From Lates calcarifer (lineage: Eukaryota > Chordata > Actinopteri > Centropomidae), in assembly GCF_001640805.2 (NCBI RefSeq), contig NC_066844.1, forward strand, positions 4,900,277 through 4,964,276: 64,000 bases of DNA, in the 5' to 3' direction. Positions within the stretch are counted from its first letter, which is position 1, and each line of letters opens with the position of its first letter. Of the stretch, positions 55,501 to 64,000 are shown piece after piece. The notes under the pieces were generated by a model. That model saw nothing but the letters and a program-made list of their open reading frames with translations, did not search any database and was not told where the DNA came from. The translations under genes and the position numbers were made by a program.

Positions 55501-58500
55501 TGTTTTTTAATAGTTCCACTAGTACAACACCTGTTTCAGCTGTGCACAAACAAGAGTCAAGATGCATATCAATGCACCATTATTTAATGTCTGAAGACAA
55601 AAACCTGTGGAATAACTCACAACTCAATAAACCAGACTGAAATCAGGAAATACTAAGACTGTATGTACACCCACAGCTCAGACACAGTTACAGTCATGTC
55701 CAGCAGAAGAGGTTCAGCAAGTGTTCACATCTCAGTTCCTCTTGATGTTTTCTTGTTGCTGCAGTCTGGTTCTGTAAAACTTGTCCCTCTTCCTAAAGCA
55801 GAATTATCAAATACACTCAGAGGGGAGCTGCTTAAGGTGGTGTGATGTTGATAAAATATTGTGTCCACTCCTTTTTTATGGGTTGAAAGTTAACAGAAAA
55901 AAGACGTGTAAACTTCATGGTGGTTAGCTGAAAAACCAACAAACCTTGCACACAGTTTTCTTTTTATTTGGCTGTTCTTCATTTGCTTGTGTCAGTCACT
56001 TTCACTGCAACCTTGGGCTTGAACACCGGCTTCTTAATTAAACAATTTCTGTTTTTTCATGGTACATAAATATTACACTGAAACATGGAGTTAAACTGAG
56101 TTAAAGTCTGAAATATGACAGTGGACATGAGCAGGTTACAGATGTTTTCAGGTGCCTGGAAACCCGTTGAATAACATGAAGGGTGTATATAGAATATATG
56201 TCCTGAGCTGCACGAACAAAAATTACGAGTGTGGTTGAGGTGGAGTAAATGTGGATGCATCTGTGTGTAGATTTGACATAACAGAGGTGCAGATCTGTCT
56301 AGCAGGATTACAGATGGTCACAGCCACTGTGGGTCCCTGCCTGTGGAACATGATGGTAAACCTCCTGTGCTGCTGCTGCTGCATGGCTGACTGCTGTCTG
56401 CTTCCACAGTGACCGCTGACCTCCCCGTGGAGGCACATGGAGAATTTAAATTCAGTCTGTGCTGCTGCACAAGATGCAGTCAGTAAATTTACAGCTCTTC
56501 ACCAACATCAGCTGAAAGAAACTAACTCTCACGAGACTGTGAATATCCACCATTTATCCCAGTGGTATTTACATTTCTGAAGACAAAGCACGATGAGAGG
56601 CTCACTGGATGTTTGTAAAATGTAAAATCTGACATATTTATATTATGCTATATCACCTAGCATGATTTTGCTTTTTTATATCTTCGTAAACTGAAGATAG
56701 TTGGGTTTTGGACTATTTCCCTATTGTCTAATGTTTGCTAGATGAAACAATCACTATTACTTTACTTGCAGCCTTAGTTAGTATATTACTAATTGCGTCT
56801 CTAGCTGCTCTCTTGTTGACTCTTAAGCCTCCACCTGTATCATGCTGAAGAGCACAACAGCGTCTTCGTCAGCTCCATGTCCAGCGGTGTGTTGTGGAAG
56901 AAGGCTGTAGGCTGACTGTGTGCTGGTAGACGTCACTAATCCTCACTGTAAATTTTCTGCTTTCTCCTCCCACTCAGCATTGATGTGACTGAGGTGCAAA
57001 TCTTCATAATAATCATGTATTTGCTGGCCGCCGTGGGAGGATCTGCTTTTTGGCAGTCACTGGTAATTGTGATTGGTTCTAATTCATACAGATTGATATT
57101 CAACAGAATGATGCCAAAATTATGTAATAATGTTTGTTTTGTTAATTCTAATATAGCTATGGTACCGCTCCAACATTTTTGTTTTGACTGTTTAACTGTA
57201 ATTTTTATCAGAAATACAAAGAATGTGACTCTGAATGTTTTTACCATTCTCTAACATCACTCATGATGCTTTCATTGTGGATGTAAAAGTGAACGTACTC
57301 ACAAATTACAAAAATAACAGGAACATTATTGAATAATCAACATGTATCTTAATGTGAATGTCTGTGTTTTATTATCAGTTTTACTGTTTTAATTTCTCAC
57401 TTGCCAGATTCCGATCCTAAATATCCAGATGAAAATGGTTCCTGCCATCTGCACGTTTTTAGGAGCCATCTTTTCCTGCACCAATTACTTCAGAGTTATA
57501 TTTACAGGAGGCGTGGGCAAAAACGGATCCACAATAGCAGTAAGTCTGGAAACCTCAGATGTCTTTCCTGTTAGCTTGTAGTGATCCTGTCAGAGCAGTG
57601 GATTTTAATTAAGTGGTAGAAAGTGTTCAGGAAGAAACTCCTGTTTTTAAGACACAGACTGTCACTGTACTGTTTAAATAAGTTGAGCAAATGTTTCTAA
57701 GGCTCAATATTCATTTAAGGTTTAAAGTTTCATGAGATGAGAGGACTGATGGCTTTGAATCAGAAAGATCCCAAACGTGTGCAGATTCTCCTCATGATTT
57801 AATGAGATTTCATTTATAGTCGGTCGCAAGTAATACAGATTAAACCTGCAGTGTGGATCTTTTGTCTCCCCCTTCTGGCTGTGAGAGTAATTACACCAAT
57901 ATTGTTGGTGTGCGTTCATGACAATGAAAATACAGAATTTCCACATTTTCCGAGACAATAATCCATTATTTACATATAACAGATGTACTAGCTACATAGC
58001 CTTTTCTAAACGAGGAAAAGCCACACCAGTAGTCATTTATGTTTGTTTTCTTCAGCTCTGGCAAACCAAACATTGCTGGTTAATGTAAATGTGTTGCTAC
58101 TGGTGAACTAGCGTGGGAACGCCACCACAGACACCAAATAAAAACACTCGTGGTGCATGTAGAAATGTTCTTTACTGAGCTCACACTGTTCATCCATATA
58201 ATAATTACCTAATAGCTATCATTATAATTACAGTTACTGGCAGCTGGAAGTGTCTGGTCAGAATAAGTAGACTGTTGTATCAGTATCAGTTTGTTCTACA
58301 GATTAATGTCAGAGCAGCTCTTCTGTATTTGTTCTATGTACGTTAACCAGACACTTTGTTGTCTTTTTGTCATCTCTGTCCTCAGGGAACCAGCGTCCTC
58401 TCTCCAGTCTTACATATTGGCTCAGTTATAATTTTGGCGATGATGATATACAAGAAGTCTGCTGTCCAGCTCTTTGAGAAACATCCGTGTCTTTATATCC

Positions 58501-59701
58501 TGGCGTTTGGCTTCGTCTCAGCCAAAATCACCAATAAATTAGTTGTAAGTCAACCATACTTTTATATTTAATGAGAAGGAGGTCAGACATGATGCCGTGT
58601 TAGCAGAAACAACAGTTAAATCAGTAATGGAGGTCTTCTCTACCGAGCCGCTGACTATGTGTGGTTTGTCTGTCCACAGGTAGCACATATGACAAAAAGT
58701 GAGATGCATCTTCACGATTTAGCCTTCCTGGGACCAGGACTACTGTTCCTGGATCAGTATTTCAATAGTTTTATTGATGAGTACCTGGTGCTGTGGATTG
58801 CATTGGTAAGTACACGTGATGCTAGCTGTGGATACATGCTTGCAGTAAATTTTTTGTTTATTCAGTCAAATTAATTTATAGTCAGTTAAGTAGTAAAGTA
58901 AATATCAGCATCACTGATAGAACATGTCTGTGTTGTGAGGAAAACCAGTTCTGCCTTGAAGAGAAAAGTAAATTATACATCAAGTGTAAAGAATGACAAA
59001 AATAATAATGAGTGTACATCATAACTGTAGGATACTATGTCAAAAGTATGAGACGCGACTTCAAAAGTATGATGTAGTAAGTCAAAAGTATGAGTTACTA
59101 CATTAAAAGTATGAGGTACTACTTCAAAATATGACATAAGTCAAAAGTACAAGTTATTACTTCAAAAGTACAATTTACTACATTAAAAGAATGAGATACT
59201 ACATCTTAAGTATGTTGTCAAAGTCAAAAGTATGAGGTCCTGCCTCAAAAATATGAGATACTTCATCAGAAGTGTGAGATACTACATCAAACAAATGAAA
59301 TACTACATCAAAAGTTTGACGTAGTAAGTAAAAAGTATGAGATACTAAGTCTTAATTATGACACATTAAGTGAAAATTATGATTCATATAAATCATAATT
59401 ATGAGGTATTAAATCAAAATAATGATTTCATAAATCAAACCTGTGAGACAGACGAGTACTTTAATTATAGTACTTCTAAGACTCATAATGTTGACCTCTC
59501 TTTTCATATATTTTTTCCTGGCAGTAACATGTTTCCACAGTGCTCATAAACAGTGACGTGTTTCTCTCTCTCCTGCAGATCATTTCCTTGTTTGACTTGG
59601 TGCGTTACTGTGTCAGTGTTTGCAACCAGATTGCCTGCCATCTTCACATTTTTGTTTTCAAAATCAAGCCTTGTTCAGTCCTCAGTTCAGCTCCGCACTG
59701 A
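52320..59701 (+). CDS. cept1: Choline/ethanolamine phosphotransferase 1
   Basis: Integral membrane enzyme of ER/nuclear membranes that transfers phosphocholine or phosphoethanolamine from CDP-choline or CDP-ethanolamine to diacylglycerol, the last step of the Kennedy pathway. Coding exons: 52320-52510, 54024-54198, 54990-55137, 55224-55365, 56978-57062, 57408-57539, 58386-58544, 58680-58805 and 59579-59701. They total 1281 bases, or 426 residues (human CEPT1 is 416). The CDP-alcohol phosphotransferase motif D-G-x2-A-R-x8-G-x3-D-x3-D is at D145-D167 in [54 protein letters not shown] and [13 protein letters not shown] match CEPT1 rather than CHPT1. The first 46 residues differ from human. The start is the first ATG after the exon-2 acceptor; a second in-frame ATG follows 28 codons on. 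The frame is fully intact. Confidence 0.95.
52511..54023 (+). other. cept1 intron 2
   Basis: Contains the + strand copy of repeat family D (52771-52983), ending in a run of nine G. Otherwise nothing recognisable. Confidence 0.6.
52771..52983 (+). repeat. Teleost interspersed repeat, family D, copy 2
   Basis: Starts TTCAGTTTTGTTTATATAGC and includes GATGATCTCAAGGCAATTTA, GTCCCTTTTAACAGGAAGAA and CATCTGCCTCGACCGGGG. It is the same family as the inverted copy at 15684-15897, with both first and last parts recognisable. Confidence 0.75.
54024..54198 (+). CDS. cept1: cept1 exon: TM1 region
   Basis: Encodes [40 protein letters not shown] and [18 protein letters not shown]. The APN.IT..G segment is the first membrane helix of the CDP-alcohol transferase fold. 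Confidence 0.94.
54199..54989 (+). other. cept1 intron 3
   Basis: A 0.8-kb AT-rich intron; nothing else was recognised. Confidence 0.6.
54990..55137 (+). CDS. cept1: cept1 exon: active-site motif
   Basis: Encodes [40 protein letters not shown] and [10 protein letters not shown]142, D145, D163 and D167 are the metal- and substrate-binding aspartates of the family. The donor ACAG|GTTCGT is weak, but the phase into the next exon (STV) is exact. Confidence 0.95.
55224..55365 (+). CDS. cept1: cept1 exon: TM3-TM4
   Basis: Encodes [40 protein letters not shown] and SGTLRFG, with Ile split across the junction (AT|C). Nearly identical to vertebrate CEPT1. Confidence 0.94.
55366..56977 (+). other. 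cept1 intron 5
   Basis: A 1.6-kb intron. No gene or clear repeat family was recognised. Confidence 0.6.
56978..57062 (+). CDS. cept1: cept1 exon
   Basis: Encodes [20 protein letters not shown] and [18 protein letters not shown] is characteristic of CEPT1 (CHPT1 has KVDVTEIQ). Confidence 0.93.
57063..57407 (+). other. cept1 intron 6
   Basis: A 345-base AT-rich intron with nothing recognisable. Confidence 0.6.
57408..57539 (+). CDS. cept1: cept1 exon
   Basis: Forty-four codons: [40 protein letters not shown] and STIA. Acceptor TTGCCAG, donor GTAAGT. Confidence 0.93.
57540..58385 (+). other. cept1 intron 7
   Basis: A 0.85-kb intron with no recognised feature. Confidence 0.6.
58386..58544 (+). 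CDS. cept1: cept1 exon
   Basis: Encodes [40 protein letters not shown] and [28 protein letters not shown] and [10 protein letters not shown] are CEPT1-specific variants of the family sequence. Confidence 0.94.
58680..58805 (+). CDS. cept1: cept1 exon
   Basis: Encodes [40 protein letters not shown] and AL. It is preceded by a 135-base intron. Confidence 0.94.
58806..59578 (+). other. cept1 intron 9
   Basis: Largely occupied by a degenerate minisatellite (59035-59440), described separately. Confidence 0.65.
59035..59440. repeat. Degenerate minisatellite
   Basis: About 18 diverged units of roughly 20-23 bases around TACTACTTCAAAAGTATGAG. Units alternate ATGTCAAAAGTATGAG, CTTCAAAAGTATGA, CATTAAAAGTATGAGG and similar. 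The units drift toward TAAATCATAATTATGAG at the 3' end. Confidence 0.85.
59579..59701 (+). CDS. cept1: cept1 last exon
   Basis: Encodes [40 protein letters not shown] and stop TGA at 59699-59701. Conserved up to HIFVFKIK; the last nine residues are lineage-specific. Confidence 0.93.
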   Translation: MISLFDLVRYCVSVCNQIACHLHIFVFKIKPCSVLSSAPH

Positions 59702-61750
59702 GGACACGCCGGCCATTACTGACTCTGCCCCCCCACCCCACCTCCTTCCCCCCTTAGCCGCACTCATCTTTTTCTTTCTTCCCTCTGTTTTCCACGTAGA
59801 GATGCAGGGGGATGACGTGTAAAAGTATGTGCTTCTGCCAACTGAATGTGAGGACAAATAATATATATTAAGATACTGGAGTATTACTGTCATTGTTTTC
59901 TTTTTTCACCAGTGCAGAGTTGAATTTGTACCAGTTTCATCTTCTGCCCCAGTAACAATAATTCTCCTTCTGACAAACTCATGGTTACACAGAGCAAATA
60001 TTTCAGGAGAGTACAGGTGCTACTCAGTATGGTCAAGGAGAGAAACTTAAAAAGTGTGTTTTAACTGTTCATGTGCAAGAAAATGTATAGGAAATGAATC
60101 AAACTCTTTGCTTTTCATGATTATAATTTTTGTAATATTTGCATAACTTTACCTTTTTGCTATTGTAAATACCAAACTGTTACGGTGTCTGCTTCTCTTA
60201 ATTTAAAAATCCTTCTTTGACACATTTATAAAAACCTTCCTTCGTGTGTATGATTTTAAAGGAACGACATCTCCTGCACATCACACGGTTTTGGAGGAAA
60301 CTTAATATCAACGTTGTCACATTTTTTTCTTTTACATATCCGAACATACCTGCGACATATTTACTGCCAGTGTTTTTTCCGTCTCATTTGTCAGCTGTAA
60401 CCACTTAAAGGTTAAAGGTACACGTGGGATTTTGGGCTGTGATTCAAGACTGAGGAGGGGATTTTATATTTACTTATAATCATGTTATATATTCATTTTG
60501 AAGTCGGTGGTTTGGTTAATGCTTCATGGGGTGAGGCTTTCTTTATATGTTATTATTTTTGTTGTAAATAGATAAAGACACACTGTGTGCGCACATGTAA
60601 GAGAAGTATGTTCAGTGGAGATCCACTTACTAACATTCAGGGCTTTTCTAATGCAGATGAAAGGTTTGAAAGTGAGTAAGTGGACCTTTGAGGTCACAAA
60701 TGAACTTTTATGTTAAGATTTTCGCACATTTTGCAGATGATGAAAACAAAGATCAAGACATTTTTAAAAGTGGCTGCTTTGACTCAGTTCTCATTTCAAC
60801 TTTATTGAACGTTGCTGCTGCTGTTGTGTTACAGATTGCTCCACTGTTACTCCTTTCCTTTCTCTCCATCTGGAATTATTGTTTTATATTTTCACTATCG
60901 TAAACAAATCCCATCAAAAGACCAAAACCAGCAATGTATTGGTTTCATCTCTGACCTCTCTGCGCTGTCTGTGGCTCTTAGCTCCGAGCCATCTGCTTGT
61001 CACTGAAGAAGTTTAAAAACACCTCACAGATATGTAGCTCGATAATAAGGCGAAACATTTGCTCCCTGTGGTTTTTAATAAATGTCACTCAAACAGGAGG
61101 AAATAGTGCCTTTACTGGGGACTATTTTCGGCAGCAGGCTAATACACATTTGTTGCTCTAGTGTATTTCAGTTACTACAGTGTGTGTTCATTTTAATGAA
61201 GGATCATGTCCTCCAGTTCACGCGGCTCACTGATGTGTTTTTGGACAACAGTGGAGCTCAGGATAAGCCATACTGGTCTTTGGATACTTAGTTCATACTT
61301 GGTAAATGTTTGGTCCAATGTTTTCCAGACAATTTTCTGGCAACTTTTCACATAATTTGACAAAAATTAGCTGCTTTTGAGTTTTAATTACTAGAATGTT
61401 TCCAAGTAAGACCCACTCTATTTATTATTAGGTATAAGTGAAATGAGAAAGCACTAGTTTCTACAGTTTAAGACTGTTTACAGTTTACATTAAGTGCTCA
61501 CTCATTATGTCAAGGTTTTTTTTTTGTTAGTGAGCAGATGTAGGTATCCGTTTCCTTGAAAGACAAATTGCCGCACACTATAGATCTGGTTGGTAAATAT
61601 TTTAATTGACATTTAAGCAGCATACCTGTAGTTTTCAGCTGCATTCCTGCCTTAACTTTGTGTTTTCAAACACTCCATGCGTTAAAATTTAATTGACATC
61701 AGTTATACCTGCAGATGTAGTAAAATAAAGTGATTCAGTGTGTGTAGCAC
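59702..61750 (+). other. cept1: Presumed 3' UTR of cept1
   Basis: AT-rich non-coding sequence after the stop. AATAAA occurs at 61077-61082 and at 61724-61729, the latter followed by a GT-rich stretch typical of a cleavage site. Which is used cannot be told from sequence alone. Confidence 0.5.
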
Positions 61751-62997
61751 ATTTTTCCATTTAGGATTGGTATTATTATTATTAGTAGTAGAGGTAGTAG
61801 TATTTCTAGGAAGCGCTGATAAATATTTACGTCTGTAAATGAACAATTTTTCACTTAGCTCCTACACAATTCCCTCATTTTCTTAAAAAAAATCTTTGAT
61901 AACTGTCACATCTAACATTTTGTCCATTTCCCTTATATTTGGTAACAGATAGCGTGACACTACTCTTGGAAATATGCTTTGTAATTAACACCTAAATAGC
62001 AGCTAATCTTTAGGAAATGACAAGGAAAGTTTCCAGGTATTTGTTAGTAGGATCACTACATTGCCAGTTGTCATCTTTTCATGGGATTTGCTGACGGTCA
62101 TAAAGATACGTAATATGACGGTTACTAATGTGAACACCACACTCCCTCCTGTGTTGTCGTCGGATGTTTCTATTTAACTGAACCACTGTTTTAAAAATAA
62201 GTTTATTGTTAACACAGCATGGTTGACATTAAGTTTCCTCCCAAACCTCCACCTCCTCCACCTGCCGCAGCAGAACAGGTGACTGAATGTACAGGAGATG
62301 ATGAGGTCACAGTTTTTAAGGTGGTGACTGACGAGAAATCAGATCAAACTTTTGTCCCTTGGCAGTTAATAAAAACCTGTTTATTTGAAGTGTGGCTGCT
62401 GCTCGTTCTGCCTCCACGCCCACCACCGTCACCTCGAGTGTGTGTTTACTGTCGCTGCTTCTGTGGAGATCCTGTAGTCGTGTGGAGAACCTAAACAGCA
62501 GAGATTAGTTTCTTGCTTTTATATATTGTGCCTGTTTTATTTATGTTTCACTGAACAGTTCCATCTGCAGAGCCAGTACTGAGCCTCTATGGTCTGTTTG
62601 AAATGTTCAAGAAGATCTATAATGTTGACTGATTAATTGATTAATGTTTAATAGCTTCTGAGCAGTGGTTGTCTTAACTGGAGGAGTTCAGGTGCAGGGT
62701 GATTTGGTCGTAATTTACAGTTTTCTGAACACTTGAGAAAAAAAACTCTTGGTCGTTGGTTCATTGAAGCTCGTTTCTGCCAACGTGATGAAAACAAATG
62801 ATCCTGAGTCATTATAATGAGAAACTTAATAAAGAATCTAAATAAAGACGTAATAAATAATGACAAAGCTTTCCTATATCAACTGTTTCTGTTTTTTTTT
62901 TTTACAATTACTTGCACAATTTATTCATTTTTTATCACATTGGCAGAAATCAGTTTCTATTTTGGTTCATAGGAAGAGAGACTTCCACACAGAAGTG
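61751..62997. other. Downstream intergenic region
   Basis: No recognised gene. A 91-codon ORF at 62219-62494 with a proline run has no recognisable domain and is treated as chance. Confidence 0.5.
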
Positions 62998-63792
62998 TTA
63001 AAGGGACATTTCACTCAAATCACAAAAACATTTGTCCTCTAAAATACCTTGAGAAGGAATATTAGTCAAATATTAGGAATATTATGAGATTTATAAAAGA
63101 TTCTGAATCATTGCATATTATGAGAATTTTGTCTTAATTTTGAGGGAAAATCATAACCAAAATAAAATTGTAATTTAGCAGAAAAAAGTCATCAGAGTCA
63201 TAATTTATAGAGAAAAGTTGCTATGTTATATAATAATGAAATGTATTGAAAATAAAGCTGTTGGGGAGAATATATCTAGTATTTCCACAGTTAATTTTAC
63301 AGAAGAATAAATTGCACTCTTTACATTTAAACTTGAAGAGTTACAATAGAAAATAGTTGTGATTTTTGCAAGAAAATTTTAAATGATGCAAAGTTACAAT
63401 ATTTTGAGAAAAAAAAATCATTACTGTGTGAGAAAAAAAAAGTACTGCTATTGGGGGAAAAAATATTAACAATAAAAAATAGTATACTAGGTGAATAAAA
63501 TGATTTTATAAAAAAAATGACAAAACAGTTGTAATAGGTTAAGAAAAGATATTTAAAGACTATAGTAATAGTGAGAAATAAACCATAATGTGAAAGTAAA
63601 GATGCCGTTTTGGAGGAAAAAATGTCAAAAAGTTACAATATTGTAAAAACTATTGGGAATGAAGGCAGAAATCTCAGCTGTGAAGATTTTAAACTCTACT
63701 CTGTAAAATGAAAACCATCTGCATGACTGGACACTAACTAGGGTTTAGCAGTAAAATATTTTTGTTGTGATTTGGGTGGACTGGCCCTTTAA
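62998..63792. repeat. MITE-like element, family G, with AT-rich tandem interior
   Basis: Left end TTAAAGGGACATTTCACTC followed by AAATCACAAAAACA; right end read inverted TTAAAGGGCCAGTCCACCC followed by AAATCACAACAAAAATA. TTAA is at both ends. The interior is a diverged array of short units around GAGAAAAAAGTCATAATAT. No coding capacity. Confidence 0.78.
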
Positions 63793-64000
63793 GGAGCAGC
63801 TCAGTGTTGACATAACTAGATGTCCACACTCTGGGTGAAAAGGGAAATGTACATCATACATGAAGTAACAGTGTTGAGTACAAACATTTCTCAAATGTCA
63901 CGTTCAGATATTTTTATTTATCCGTTTATTTTCTACGGTGGATGTCTCTGTACAGTCATGTCTGTTCACTCAAAATGAACTGATGCATGTGTAGATAGTG
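63793..64000. other. Unannotated tail of the window
   Basis: About 200 bases with no recognised feature. Confidence 0.6.

Noticed and set aside
62219..62494. A 91-codon ORF with a poly-proline run downstream of cept1
   Set aside because: No recognisable domain, no clear promoter, splice or poly(A) signals of its own, and the length is within chance expectation for this region.

Overview
The window is vertebrate nuclear DNA, almost certainly from a ray-finned (probably percomorph teleost) fish. The evidence is GT-AG introns of hundreds to thousands of bases, AT-rich non-coding DNA with many long CA/GT microsatellites, interspersed repeats of kinds common in teleost genomes (TTAA-ended MITE-like elements, a Tc1/mariner relic), and a PTH-family gene of the PTH4/PTH-L type known in fish. 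It contains three protein genes, all on the + strand. I found no operon, CRISPR, rRNA or viral genes, and no tRNA by eye.

Region 1 (1 to about 42000) is the 3' part of a plasma-membrane Ca2+-ATPase gene, best matched to PMCA4 (atp2b4). The window opens inside an intron. From 2701 to 33181 I place 14 constitutive or alternative exons plus the alternatively spliced site-C exon. They encode about 890 residues, from the site-A splice segment through the catalytic P- and N-domains, transmembrane segments 3 to 10, the calmodulin-binding segment and a b-type tail. Three separate single-base insertions (near 12127, 12424 and 22036) break the frame in otherwise well-conserved exons. They are either assembly errors or a sign that this copy is decaying. 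A long presumed 3' UTR follows.

Region 2 (about 46127 to 48300) is a compact three-exon parathyroid-hormone-family gene, most likely pth4. It has a TATA box, a non-coding first exon, an exon for the signal peptide and an exon for the hormone. The 118-residue precursor has a dibasic cleavage site before a hormone that mixes PTHrP-like and PTH-like residues. A GT microsatellite lies directly upstream of the TATA box.

Region 3 (about 50400 to 61730) is a complete choline/ethanolamine phosphotransferase gene (cept1). It has a non-coding first exon in a CpG-rich promoter and nine coding exons giving 426 residues, with the CDP-alcohol phosphotransferase active-site motif intact.

The three genes do unrelated jobs: calcium export, a calcium/bone-axis hormone, and the last step of phosphatidylcholine/phosphatidylethanolamine synthesis. 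I see no sign that they form one functional system. The remaining sequence is introns and intergenic DNA with at least seven recognisable interspersed repeat families, several present as pairs of copies within the window. I did not find a convincing new biological system. The points most worth checking are the three frameshifts, the expanded site-C exon and divergent C-terminus of the pump, the pth4 promoter microsatellite, and the rearranged Tc1 relic.
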